Source: Bradyrhizobium sp. AZCC 1693
GTDB lineage: Bacteria; Pseudomonadota; Alphaproteobacteria; Rhizobiales; Xanthobacteraceae
Direction: 5' to 3'
Length of the DNA stretch: 64,000 nt
NCBI RefSeq assembly: GCF_036924745.1
Contig: NZ_JAZHSD010000001.1
Location: forward strand, 1,922,001 to 1,986,000
Shown piece by piece: positions 9,022-17,825 of this stretch. The notes beneath the pieces are model-generated. The model did not search any database, had not been told where the DNA came from, and saw only the letters and a list, made by a program, of their open reading frames with translations. The translations under genes and the position numbers were made by a program. Every line of letters starts with the position of its first letter. The stretch's first letter is position 1.

Positions 9022-10227
9022 ATGACCAGCGACGACAATTGTGCCCCCGATGATGAAACCACCACGAAGAATGCGATCGCCCTGGCAGCGGCCTTGAGAC
9101 CACTACTCACCGAGCACGCTGCCAGGTGCGAGCGTGAGCGGCAGATTCCAGGTGAGGTGCTGAAAGCACTCAGGGAAAGCGGTCTGTTCAACCTTGCGAA
9201 GCCAATGCGCTGCGGCGGGCCCGGCGCCCCACTGATGACCCTGATCGAGGTCGCAGCCGAACTCGGCAAGGGCTGCGTCGGAACAGCCTGGTCATATAAC
9301 ATATTGTGTGCGACCACAGGAGCAGCGGCGGCATTGCCACCCTGGATCTCAAAAGCAATCTTTACCACCGGCGAAGAGCTCGTGTGTGGCGTTCTCACCC
9401 CCTCAGGCAAGGCTGTTCAGGTTGAGGGAGGCTATCGCGTAAGCGGCAGCTGGACTTTCGCGTCTGGCTGCATGCACGCCGACTGGGCTCTCTGCGGGGT
9501 GCAGGTGCTTGATGCTGAGGCGACGGTCATCGACAGTGGAATGGTGCCGATGCCCATCGGTCCGGAAGGCGTCAGCATCAGGGATAGCTGGAACGTCGCA
9601 GGAGTTTGCGGCTCGGGAAGCCATACTCTCCTGGCCAACGACGTATTCGTTCCGCAGGAATGTGCAGCACTGAAGTCACAGGCTCCGACGGAGGCGCAAT
9701 TGCTCGGCATTCCGGAGCTCGAACCGAGGGACCGCTGGCCCTTTTCCGCCGTACTGCCGCTAGCGATCATAGGACCATTGCTTGGTGCTGCGGAAGCGAT
9801 CCTCGATACCGTCGTCTCCAATGCCGGCCGGCGCGGACTTACCTATTGGCTGTATCCGACGCAATCCGCATCTGAGGTGGTGCTGGAGCAGATTGGCGAG
9901 GCCGCAACGGTGATCGGAGCAGCTTGGCAGCTGGTGAGACGCTCCGCGCATGACGTCGACAGCCTGGCGCAAACGCGTGTGCTGACATTCCAGGAGCGCG
10001 CCCGAATTCAGGCCGACTGCGGTTATGCTGCTCACCTGCTGCGTTCCGCGGCCGAGACCCTTATGAACATAGCTGGCGCATCCGCGTTCGCCAATGACAA
10101 TGCACTTCAGCGGCTCTGGCGCGACCTGAACGTCGGTAGTCGGCACGCATTCCTGAACACACGGCCCTCAATGGAATTGCTTGGCCGGGCGCTCACTGGT
10201 CGCGAACCCAACAATCAATTCTATTGA
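9022..10227 (+). CDS. acyl-CoA dehydrogenase-like flavin monooxygenase (oxygenase component)
   Basis: Member of the acyl-CoA-dehydrogenase fold group that includes reduced-flavin monooxygenases such as HsaA and HpaB-type C2 components. The N-terminal helical domain (LRPLLTEHAARCERERQIP...LRESGLFNL) and the middle beta domain (GYRVSGSWTFASGCMHADW) fit that group. The family hydroxylates phenolic rings using FMNH2 supplied by a separate reductase; the FMN reductase at 12806 is the obvious partner. About 401 residues from the ATG at 9022. A GTG at 8968, overlapping the previous stop, would add 18 poorly conserved-looking residues. True acyl-CoA oxidation is a less likely alternative, since no CoA-pathway genes adjoin. 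Confidence 0.78.
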   Translation: MTSDDNCAPDDETTTKNAIALAAALRPLLTEHAARCERERQIPGEVLKALRESGLFNLAKPMRCGGPGAPLMTLIEVAAELGKGCVGTAWSYNILCATTGAAAALPPWISKAIFTTGEELVCGVLTPSGKAVQVEGGYRVSGSWTFASGCMHADWALCGVQVLDAEATVIDSGMVPMPIGPEGVSIRDSWNVAGVCGSGSHTLLANDVFVPQECAALKSQAPTEAQLLGIPELEPRDRWPFSAVLPLAIIGPLLGAAEAILDTVVSNAGRRGLTYWLYPTQSASEVVLEQIGEAATVIGAAWQLVRRSAHDVDSLAQTRVLTFQERARIQADCGYAAHLLRSAAETLMNIAGASAFANDNALQRLWRDLNVGSRHAFLNTRPSMELLGRALTGREPNNQFY

Positions 10228-10252
10228 GAATACTCGCGCCTGGAGATCGAGC

Positions 10253-11116
10253 ATGAAGCTCGCCCGTTTTTCGACCGGTGGTGAACTTGAGCTTGGCCTG
10301 GTTGAAGGCAACGGGATCGTCTCGATCACTGCTACCTTGCCCTTTATCGGCGCTGACATGCGGCAGCTCATTCAGCGGTGGCCAGAACTGCGCGACGAAA
10401 TCGCGGAACTGCCCCGCCGCAAGGAAAGCTGGATTCCTTTAAGCGACGCCAGGCTGCATGCACCAATAGCCCGCCCGGGCAAGATCTTCGCGATAGGGCT
10501 GAACTATCGGGAGCACGCCGAGGAAAGCAGCCAGAGCGCGCCACAGCAACAGATCTGGCTGCTCAAGGCTGCGACCGCCACGAACGGTCCTTTCGACAAA
10601 ATTGATCTGCCGAAGATCTCGGCAGCCGTTGATTATGAGGGCGAGCTCGTGGCGGTGATGGCTCCCGCGCCTCGTTTCCTGCAAAGACAGAACGCGCGAA
10701 CTGCTGTGTTTGGTTATTGCGTGGGGAATGATGTTACAGCCCGCGACTGGCAGTTCCGCTCACAACAGTGGAGCCTGTCCAAGTCCTTTGACACTCATGC
10801 GCCATTTGGCCCCTGGATCGTCACAGCAGATGAGATCGAAGACCCTCATTCCCTGAGCCTGAAAACCTATGTCAATGGTGAGCTCAGGCAGTCGGCCAAT
10901 ACCGGCCAGCAGATCTACAGCCTTTGGGAGCAGATCGAGCACCTCTCGCAGGCCGTGACACTTGAGCCGGGCGACCTTGTCTTCACGGGTACGCCGGCCG
11001 GCGTCGGTGCCGCCATGAAGCCTCGTACGTTCTTGAAGGCAGGCGACATCGTCAGGGTCGAGCTCGATCGGATCGGAATGATTGAGGCTCGGTGCGACCC
11101 GCTGAACGACGCATGA
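10253..11116 (+). CDS. fumarylacetoacetate hydrolase (FAH) family protein
   Basis: 287-residue FAH-superfamily enzyme. The FAIGLNYREHAEE loop opens the catalytic domain, metal ligands are in DYEGELVAVM (ExE) and GNDVTARDWQ (Asp), and LSKSFDTHAPFGPW with FTGTPAGVG completes the fold. Members hydrate or hydrolyse beta-keto acids such as fumarylpyruvate or 2-oxo-hept-ene-dioates, late in aromatic degradation. The ATG at 10253 follows TGGAGATCGAGC. It overlaps the next gene by ATGA. Its place after a ring hydroxylase and a C-C hydrolase-like enzyme suggests a lower-pathway step, but no ring-cleaving dioxygenase is visible in this operon. Confidence 0.82.
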   Translation: MKLARFSTGGELELGLVEGNGIVSITATLPFIGADMRQLIQRWPELRDEIAELPRRKESWIPLSDARLHAPIARPGKIFAIGLNYREHAEESSQSAPQQQIWLLKAATATNGPFDKIDLPKISAAVDYEGELVAVMAPAPRFLQRQNARTAVFGYCVGNDVTARDWQFRSQQWSLSKSFDTHAPFGPWIVTADEIEDPHSLSLKTYVNGELRQSANTGQQIYSLWEQIEHLSQAVTLEPGDLVFTGTPAGVGAAMKPRTFLKAGDIVRVELDRIGMIEARCDPLNDA

Positions 11117-11739
11117 CCGCGGAACTACCACCCATTCTGCGACCGGGGATAACGGAGCATCCAATTCACCCGCTGATCGCGGGACGTTGGAGTTCGCGGG
11201 CCATTGACCCATCGCAAGACGTTACGCATGAGGCTCTCGCAACCGTGGTCGAAGCGGCGCGATGGTCGGCCTCCAGCATGAACAATCAACCATGGGCCTA
11301 CGTCGTAGTGACGCGGCGCAACGAGATTCTCCTCAAGGCGGCACAGGCGACACTATTCAGTGGAAATCACTGGGCCCGCAATGCTCCTGTCCTGCTCTTT
11401 GTCCTGGGCAGACGGTTTTACCGCGGGAAATACTGGTACATTCCCAATCGCCTGCACAAGTACGAGGTGGGAATGGCTACGGCGCAGATGGCACTTCAGG
11501 CTGCGAATGACGGATTGGTATTTCACCAGCTGCAGGGTTTCAACCCGTTGCGGGCGCGTCGCGTGCTGCGCGTCCCGGCATGCTATTCCATGCTGACCGC
11601 AATTGCGGTCGGCCATCCGGGCCCACTCTGCACAGTCCCGGAAGCCAAGAGACCTGCGGAATCGGCATTGAGATCGCGACGGTCCACTGTCGACTTTTCC
11701 GTGTTCGACCAATTCGTCAATGGCCGAAGGGATCTTTGA
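11113..11739 (+). CDS. nitroreductase family protein
   Basis: 208-residue FMN-dependent nitroreductase-fold protein. The FMN-binding start RWSSRAIDP, the segment AARWSASSMNNQPWAYVVV and a C-terminal GHPGP follow the family pattern. It reduces nitro groups, quinones or flavins with NAD(P)H. Its ATG overlaps the FAH stop (ATGA at 11113-11116), so it is the translationally coupled last gene of the operon. It converges on tetR, which ends 32 bp away. It could serve as a second flavin or quinone reductase for the pathway. Confidence 0.8.
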   Translation: MTAELPPILRPGITEHPIHPLIAGRWSSRAIDPSQDVTHEALATVVEAARWSASSMNNQPWAYVVVTRRNEILLKAAQATLFSGNHWARNAPVLLFVLGRRFYRGKYWYIPNRLHKYEVGMATAQMALQAANDGLVFHQLQGFNPLRARRVLRVPACYSMLTAIAVGHPGPLCTVPEAKRPAESALRSRRSTVDFSVFDQFVNGRRDL

Positions 11740-11771
11740 GGCTAGTGGTCGAACGCGAATGCCGGCGCGAG

Positions 11772-12422
11772 CTAGGAAACACTCAAATCCGGCATGGCGC
11801 GACGGGCTGTCGCGGACGCCTCGGAGGCACGAAGACCAAGACCTCTCAGAATCATGGTTGCAGCCTGCTCCGCATAGTCCTCGGGCCGGGGAAGCGAGAT
11901 AACGGCCCGAACAGCCTCGATAGCCGCCCCCATCACAAAATCCACGGCCGTTTCGACGTCTTGCCGAGGTAGCCGGCCGCTCCCCACAGCGTTGGCAATG
12001 TCCCGCCTGGGTCCTGCGCGAAACGCAGCCTCAACCTTGTTGATCTTTGGGCGAATGTGCAGAAGGAGCAATGCCCAGCGCGGGTCGGCCTGACTGCGAT
12101 GTATGATATGGCGAACACCGCACGCAAGCCGCTCCGCAGGATCCTTGATGCTCAACTTGGATATTTCGAACGAATGAACAAGGTCCTGGCGGAGCTGATC
12201 ACTGATGGCTGTAAGCAATTCGTCCTTTGTCCTGAAATGATTATAGAAGGAGCCCCGGGACACTGCTGCCCTTGCGATAAAATCATCGATGACCGGAAGC
12301 TCAAGTCCTCGTTCTGAAATCACCTCGATGGCAGCTTCAAGCAGACGCGCGCGTGTCTTTAGGCGCCGCTCGCGGCCGCTACGTCGGTTGCGTTCGGTGG
12401 GGGTCGACAGGCTCACGCCCAT
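11772..12422 (-). CDS. TetR-family transcriptional regulator
   Basis: 216-residue regulator. The N-terminal TetR DNA-binding domain includes ARLLEAAIEVISERG and the helix-turn-helix FIARAAVSRGSFYNHFRTKDEL; the rest is a divergent ligand domain. The ATG at 12422 follows GGGAG; longer readings to 12551 would run through the operator region and are disfavoured. The palindrome at 12516-12532 lies 94 bp upstream, between this gene and the FMN reductase. The same palindrome sits in the porin and hydrolase-operon promoters, so this protein is the best candidate regulator of all three, probably as a repressor released by a pathway compound (inferred). Confidence 0.82.
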   Translation of the reverse strand: MGVSLSTPTERNRRSGRERRLKTRARLLEAAIEVISERGLELPVIDDFIARAAVSRGSFYNHFRTKDELLTAISDQLRQDLVHSFEISKLSIKDPAERLACGVRHIIHRSQADPRWALLLLHIRPKINKVEAAFRAGPRRDIANAVGSGRLPRQDVETAVDFVMGAAIEAVRAVISLPRPEDYAEQAATMILRGLGLRASEASATARRAMPDLSVS

Positions 12423-12515
12423 GCAAAGAGAGCTCCCATAATGCCGGCCATGCGCCTGTGCTGGATTCAAATTAGCGTAGACGCCCAGCTTCGACCAGTG
12501 GACGCGAAATGTGGT

Positions 12516-12554
12516 TATGCCTGATGGGCATATCACCGATCGCGATCGCATAAC
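12516..12554 (+). promoter_or_regulatory. palindromic operator-promoter, site 3 (reductase/tetR)
   Basis: A perfect inverted repeat TATGCC (12516-12521), 5 nt, GGCATA (12527-12532). TGGGCA is 17 nt before GCATAA (12548-12553), directed toward the FMN reductase. The palindrome is shared with the divergent tetR upstream region, fitting autoregulation. Confidence 0.68.
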
Positions 12555-12805
12555 GTGCCCCGGTTAGGGTGGTGTACCTGAGGCGACCACATTGTGTGGC
12601 GCCATGCGAAGTGTAGTGTCTTGACTGACGAAATTCAGAAGCAACCGGTGGCGAAATCCGAGCCTGGCCCTGAGGCTCGTGGCACGGACGGCACAGTGCA
12701 CGCCAGAACGGCCGGACAATCCAGGCGATCCAGACTCGGCACCTCCAAGCACCAGGAGACCTGTCCCATTCCCTGCAAAAGCTGTCCTTGGGGAAGAAGA
12801 ATTCC

Positions 12806-13528
12806 ATGATAGCCAAGATAAGGCGCCCTTCCGATTCCGCCGGCAGCAAAAAGGCGGACGACTCGTCACGCAGTCCGCCTTCAACCAGGCGACCTTACAA
12901 TGAAGCTACGGACGCTAGCCGGGATGAAGGCTTCGTCGTCGGGCGTCCCTTCCTCGTTGGGATTGGTGGCACCACCCGCGAAAACTCCGGCACTGAACGG
13001 GCCCTCTTCGACGTGCTGAACGCCGCCGAAGCACTGGGCGCCAAAACACAGGCCTTTGGCAGCGTCGATCTGATGGGACTCGGCCACTATTCGCCGGGAA
13101 ATCTTCAGGCTTCGGGTATTCGACTGCTCGATGCCGTACGCGTTTGTGATGGTCTTATCATTGCCAGCCCATGCTATCACGGGTCTGTGTCCGGTCTGGT
13201 AAAAAACGCCCTTGATCATCTTGAGGAGTTGCGAACGGCCGAGAGACCATACCTCGAGGGTCGTCCGGTCGGCTGCATAGTGATTGCGGATGGGGTCCAG
13301 GCAGTGGGAACCACACTGTCATCACTCCGATCGATCGTGCATGCCCTCCGTGGCTGGCCGACCCCGTTTGGCCTGGCCATGGACAGTCGTGCACTTCAGG
13401 CGGAGCCTTCCGATCGCTCCGAGCGGGAGTCCCAAGGGGTTCGCCTTCTTGCGACCGAACTTGTACGATTCGCAACCATGCAGATCTCGATGAGATCCGC
13501 TCGCTTGGAATCGACCGCGGCAGAATAA
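12806..13528 (+). CDS. NAD(P)H-dependent FMN reductase
   Basis: Flavodoxin-fold reductase of about 240 residues. The phosphate loop GIGGTTRENSGTERAL begins near residue 52, followed by the flavin-contacting IIASPCYHGSVSGLVKNALD and GCIVIADGVQAVGTT. The fold supplies reduced FMN to two-component monooxygenases such as the oxygenase at 9022. The ATG at 12806 follows GGGGAAGAAG. The ~45 residues before the flavodoxin core are unusual, so the true start may lie further in. It is transcribed from operator-promoter site 3 with a long (about 245 nt) leader. Confidence 0.8.
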   Translation: MIAKIRRPSDSAGSKKADDSSRSPPSTRRPYNEATDASRDEGFVVGRPFLVGIGGTTRENSGTERALFDVLNAAEALGAKTQAFGSVDLMGLGHYSPGNLQASGIRLLDAVRVCDGLIIASPCYHGSVSGLVKNALDHLEELRTAERPYLEGRPVGCIVIADGVQAVGTTLSSLRSIVHALRGWPTPFGLAMDSRALQAEPSDRSERESQGVRLLATELVRFATMQISMRSARLESTAAE

Positions 13529-13536
13529 CAAAACGC

Positions 13537-13553
13537 GCGGCGACGTTCGCCGC
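13537..13553 (+). terminator. hairpin after FMN reductase
   Basis: GCGGCGA-CGT-TCGCCGC forms a 7-bp stem about 9 nt after the stop. There is no U tract, so it may be a 3' stabilising hairpin or a weak terminator. Confidence 0.35.
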
Positions 13554-13665
13554 CCTTAAGATCTCCCGGGAGATCAACCCCGGACGGTTCTGCTCCGCGA
13601 CGGCGCTGTCTGTACCGAAAACCTTATCCGAGTTGATGGCGTGACGGAATCGCCTAGCTGGCCGA

Positions 13666-13743
13666 ATGATCGGGCTGTTCTGTTTCGTTCTGGCCGTGCT
13701 GGCCTTGCCATTCAAGTCGAAGTTGCGGCTTGAGGCTGAGAAT
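13666..13743 (+). pseudogene. integrase-core transposase, N-terminal scrap
   Basis: About 26 codons starting MIGLFCFVLAVL and reaching KLRLEAENAG match the start of an integrase-core transposase common in rhizobia, as I recognise it. Resemblance stops abruptly at about 13744, so only the 5' tip of an IS remains. Confidence 0.5.
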
Positions 13744-14249
13744 GCGGGCTTCACCAGCATCGCGATATCGCCTTTAGCTATTTTCTCGACGGTGGCCTGA
13801 CAGACTACCAGGGCGGAGCGACCATTGGAGACATGGGGATCAATCTGGCGGGCGCGACCCACGACGCGATCGCCTATCGGCGCACGCTGGCCGCTTCGCG
13901 CCTCGAAGGACCCGTGATTTACGAGGGCCCGGGAAAAGCGGGTGCGCCGACGTTCCACTCTGGCGCGCAAGTCGCTCGCATCGTCAACGAAAATCCGGAG
14001 GTCATGCCGGACATCAACATACCGGTCGACCGGATCTCCTCGGTATCGACGAGCGTGGCTGGTGTGGCCAGGCGCCTGATCTACGATTACCAGAAGGTTG
14101 AACGTGACGGCCGTTCAGTCCAACTGCAGTTCCTTGAAGCAGCCTCACACTTCCGGATCGAAAGCAGGTTCGGAGCACTCGTGCTTGCCTGGGCTGAGGC
14201 TCCGACGACATGGGACGATCGCTCGGGGCCCGACCTCTTTAGCTTCTAG
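13744..14249 (+). pseudogene. 3' fragment of unrecognised gene
   Basis: An open frame of about 168 codons is joined to the transposase scrap without its own start signal. The best internal ATG is at 13833. Composition (for example GGLTDYQGGATIGDMGINL and INIPVDRISSVSTSVAGVA) looks protein-coding, but I do not recognise the family. It is probably the C-terminal part of a gene truncated by the IS. Further decayed coding-like stretches (one reading FLKKDDDYRIPRAINAPLM) follow around 14290. Confidence 0.3.
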
Positions 14250-15020
14250 ATTGACAAGAAGCTATCGGCGTTTTGACAGCAAGCGGGAGCAGATTTCTGA
14301 AAAAGGACGACGACTACCGCATACCGCGCGCCATCAACGCGCCCTTGATGCATGAGAAGTTTGCAAGGCTACGACCCCGATGCTACGGACCGAGAGCTTC
14401 ATCGGCGGAATAGATTTGGAGGCGCATTCGAAGCCAAAATCCTCGGATTCGTGCCCGCGCTCATCTGGCTCTGACGAAGAACTCGAAACCTCAGGGACCG
14501 GCGCCTGCGGCCTGCGCCTCAGCGCCCGTCTCCTTATGATAGATGTTATCCTGGAGGGGAAAAAAGGGCCGCTGCTGGATCTCTGGCAGTGGCCTAGTCA
14601 ATCTCGGGAGGAATAGCAGACGATCCGGCCTGCCAGCGGATCCTGGAAACTCAACAAGACTTGGCCGGACCAAAACCGCGGACTTCGTAGGAGCCCTCAC
14701 GTGACTCCAATGGCGACGCAGACAAAAGATTTAAAACCTCACGGCTCGGTGCCTGCGGCCTCCGCCTCAGCGCCCGTCTCTTCATGTTAGCCGTCAAGCA
14801 CTGCTTCCCGATTCGTCTTCTCGATGTCTCCTGTAGGTTGCGGTCAGAATTCGCGTTTGCATCAACCGCGAGCTGCGAAGGGCAGGATCCTTCCTACACT
14901 TACCTGCTTCGCTGGTATATTCCTTTCCCAATTGCTTGTTGCGCACACATCGAGCCGCGCACGCCAGTACTCGTTTTCCCCTACGATTTGACTGGCAGTA
15001 TGTCGCGGCAACTCGGAACG
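14250..15020. other. decayed non-coding stretch with a 57-bp direct repeat
   Basis: No intact gene. Two imperfect copies of a 57-bp segment lie at 14486-14542 and 14734-14790, both containing GCCTCAGCGCCCGTCTC. The remainder carries frameshifted coding-like scraps. Confidence 0.45.
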
Positions 15021-16007
15021 CTAGAACAACTTGGCACCGATGCTTAGGACGCCAATGTTGGCGCCAACTGTGTTCTCACCCCTGACTCCGAGCAGTGTCT
15101 TCGCCTTGATATAGTAGGGGCGCCCCTCTAACGTGAAGTCATAGGACAATACCGGACCGAGTTGCAGACCGGCGGCACGCTTGCCATTGGGGTAGACCGG
15201 TTGACCGTATTGAATATCGTCGCCAACTTGCTGATAGAAGGTTCCTGCAATCCCGGCCTGGAAAGGACCGAACCTTTCGGTCAGAGCAAAGTCCACATTG
15301 ATTATGTCGCCGGAACGGTAGTCTGTCGCAGGGTTCTTGAACTGAGCATTGTAAAATAGTCTGGCGCTAAGCTCCGTCGCATCGCCAATGAGACCTCTCG
15401 CCGTATAGGTAACCGCGATATTGGGCGCAACGATCCAGTGGTTTCCGCCGGGGTTCACCGCTCGGTCCATGTCGTAATTCCCGATGGGTAGAAAAAGACC
15501 CAAACCAGGGGCTATCGCCAGACCGAAGGGGATCGGAGGCCCTCGCTTCGGATCCTGTTCGGAATACGCTGCGCTCGGAAAAAATTTGCTCCAAATGAGG
15601 GCATCAACATAGGGGTCGGCGAGGCCGGATGCGCACACCTTGGTACTGCCCGTCAAGCCCGCGCAATCACGCTCGATATCGGCGAATCCTCCGGAGGCAA
15701 GTCGGCCGCCAAATAGGTCGAGATCGTAAACATGGAGCGCACCGACACCGCCGAGTAGGCCAGAACTCTTGAAATCCGGAAACTGTTGCTGGGAGCCCGG
15801 ACCATAAAGCGAATACCCGTCAAGGTTGGAGCCTATAACTCCCGCGTAAAGCCCCGGTGGTGGCAGCAGCGCTGAGCGAATATCACTTCCGCCGATCGGA
15901 CCACCAAGTCTAATGGAGTCGGCTGCATTTGCTTGCGGTCCGGAGACCATTGCAATGCCAAAGACGACTGCGATCGCTGTCGAGAACCCTCGTACTGCGC
16001 GCTTCAT
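15021..16007 (-). CDS. MetA-pathway-type outer-membrane transporter
   Basis: 328-residue beta-barrel of the phenol meta-degradation (SphA/MetA) outer-membrane family, thought to carry hydrophobic or aromatic substrates. A Sec signal peptide (residues 1-28, cleavage after ANA) is followed by alternating barrel strands such as WIVAPNIAVTYTA and DATELSARLFYNAQ, and the protein ends in SIGAKLF with the terminal phenylalanine of outer-membrane proteins. It lies downstream of SnoaL-like, Rieske and GlcG genes on the same strand after a ~450-bp gap, so it may have its own promoter. Confidence 0.8.
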   Translation of the reverse strand: MKRAVRGFSTAIAVVFGIAMVSGPQANAADSIRLGGPIGGSDIRSALLPPPGLYAGVIGSNLDGYSLYGPGSQQQFPDFKSSGLLGGVGALHVYDLDLFGGRLASGGFADIERDCAGLTGSTKVCASGLADPYVDALIWSKFFPSAAYSEQDPKRGPPIPFGLAIAPGLGLFLPIGNYDMDRAVNPGGNHWIVAPNIAVTYTARGLIGDATELSARLFYNAQFKNPATDYRSGDIINVDFALTERFGPFQAGIAGTFYQQVGDDIQYGQPVYPNGKRAAGLQLGPVLSYDFTLEGRPYYIKAKTLLGVRGENTVGANIGVLSIGAKLF

Positions 16008-16454
16008 TTACTTCTCCCCCTTCCTATATTTTTGATTCTCCGGCAATGGCCGGATCATTTCTCAATTGCAGAATCTTTGGACTACGCGCACGAGTTACGT
16101 GCCTCTCGCTGTCCCAGCTTAGAGCGACGTGTCCCCCACAACCTTAGTCAGCCCAATGGAATCCCAGACGCTATCGACTTGGTCTCAAGCGGAAGTTGCC
16201 ACGCGGTCATGCGGATCCGCACGACGCCGCAGTATTCTAAGACTGAGGTCGAACTGCACGGAGAACCCGCCGACTTCAGCTCAGATATCGAACAGCTGCC
16301 CGATCGACAGATGGCCATCCACATGCGACTGCCCCAAAAAAGCTCAAGCACGCACAGCCTCAACTGTCTTCTTCCCTATCGACCGAGCGGCGGCTTGATC
16401 CCGCCCTCCGCCTTGGCGCCGTCAACGGCGCTCGACGAGTTAACCCAACGCGGT
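16008..16454. other. intergenic, nothing recognised
   Basis: About 450 bp between the SnoaL-like gene and the porin gene. No convincing ORF, repeat or hairpin was found; it presumably contains the porin promoter. Confidence 0.4.
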
Positions 16455-16766
16455 TCAGCCCAACGTGACGACGATGTGCGACACCAAGTCTCCCGTGAAA
16501 TGCATCGTCATCACAGACTTCGTCATCGCCGAGTCCACGCGAGCATGGATTGCGTCGCTGTCAATTTTTGGCGCAGACGGCTTGCCGCCCATCGCCGTCA
16601 CCATGCTAAACATGCCACGAGTCTGGGCTTGTCCTTTCTTGGGCCCCATCGGGGTATCCATTGTGACCGTTTCGGTCACGCAGGCCATTACGCCGTCCAA
16701 GTCTTTTGCGGCGAGGGCCTCAAGCAACTTCGTAGCGATGATCAAGCGTGAATCAGAACCGGTCAT
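16455..16766 (-). CDS. SnoaL/NTF2-like small protein
   Basis: 103-residue protein with the NTF2/SnoaL-like opening IIATKLLEALAAKDLDGVMACVTETVTMDTPMG, typical of ketosteroid-isomerase-fold domains that bind or isomerise small hydrophobic molecules. It follows the Rieske gene by 27 bp on the same strand. The small size fits a single-domain accessory enzyme. Confidence 0.65.
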   Translation of the reverse strand: MTGSDSRLIIATKLLEALAAKDLDGVMACVTETVTMDTPMGPKKGQAQTRGMFSMVTAMGGKPSAPKIDSDAIHARVDSAMTKSVMTMHFTGDLVSHIVVTLG

Positions 16767-16793
16767 GCTGATGTCCGTGTTGCGCGATAGAGG

Positions 16794-17813
16794 TTAGATG
16801 ATCAGGTCGCCCGCGGGGTTCGCCCGCGGATATTTGCGGACGTGGTTCAGGTAGATCGATAGCCCGCGGTCGGATGCGTTCAGCACATCCTGGCTGAACC
16901 GAATGCGCTCGAAGATCGGCGTATCCTCCGTGATGAGTTGGCGGCCGAACGCCTGCCCCATTGCAATCAACTGCTCGATTGCTTCGTCCTCACCTGCTTC
17001 GCCCTTGCTCTTTGGCGTGCCTGTAACGGTGAAGTTGGCAGTACGGCCACCCGGCAACGCACAACCGAATGACATCTGCAGCAGCATGCGCCCGTTGATG
17101 TCGGCGACCAATGTGATCCCGTTGGTGCCCCACAGCGTCACGTGCTGGTTCATCGGTCCGAATCCCGGCACCACGATCGGCGCGCGATACTCGATCCGGT
17201 ACGGCGTGATGATGACTTTGTCGGGATCGAAATCCACGGTCATGCCATGCACGGACCGCAGATGCTGAATATCCATCGTGTTGGAGAAGATGACAAACGG
17301 ATCGACTGGCAGGACGTCCTCCCGCGAGGGCCGATATGTCAGTTCTTCCTCGGCATGCTCAGAAAAGTGAGGCACCTCGTACAACGGCTCCTCGCCGTTG
17401 AAGACCCAAACCAACCCCCACTTTTCCTCGACCGGAAACTTGAACAGCCGAGCCGATGCAGATGGCTTGTCGCCGGTTGCGGTCTTCACGCACGCGCCGG
17501 ATTTGGCATAAGACCAGTGATGGTATGGACAACGGATATCGTCGCCGATCACATCACCGCCGCTGAGATCGGCGCCCAGGTGGCGGCAATACGCACTGGT
17601 AACGGCCAACGCTCCGCTCTCTCCGCGGAATGCGATGACGCGACCATTAAGGAAGTCGTACCCCTTAACGCTACCGGCCGGCACGTCCGACGAAAGGCAC
17701 AGCGGATACCAATTCTGGTCGTACCCACCGACGCCCTGGGGCGGGACGCGACGGCCCCGTTGTGATACCGCGCCGTCGGAGGCTGCATGCGATGCGTTCT
17801 GGTCCATGCTCAT
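16794..17813 (-). CDS. Rieske non-heme iron oxygenase, alpha-subunit type
   Basis: 339-residue oxygenase. The Rieske [2Fe-2S] ligands are in CRHLGADLSGG and RCPYHHW. The mononuclear iron site follows the DxxHx4H pattern in NTMDIQHLRSVHG. The family performs O2-dependent hydroxylation or demethylation with electrons from a separate reductase; none is adjacent. The architecture resembles ketosteroid 9-alpha-hydroxylase and other monooxygenase-type members more than ring-dihydroxylating dioxygenases. The ATG at 17813 follows GGAGATTTGGAGC and starts 12 bp after glcG-like. Likely expressed from the AraC-linked promoter region at 18.3 kb. Confidence 0.85.
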   Translation of the reverse strand: MSMDQNASHAASDGAVSQRGRRVPPQGVGGYDQNWYPLCLSSDVPAGSVKGYDFLNGRVIAFRGESGALAVTSAYCRHLGADLSGGDVIGDDIRCPYHHWSYAKSGACVKTATGDKPSASARLFKFPVEEKWGLVWVFNGEEPLYEVPHFSEHAEEELTYRPSREDVLPVDPFVIFSNTMDIQHLRSVHGMTVDFDPDKVIITPYRIEYRAPIVVPGFGPMNQHVTLWGTNGITLVADINGRMLLQMSFGCALPGGRTANFTVTGTPKSKGEAGEDEAIEQLIAMGQAFGRQLITEDTPIFERIRFSQDVLNASDRGLSIYLNHVRKYPRANPAGDLII

Positions 17814-17825
17814 GCTCCAAATCTC

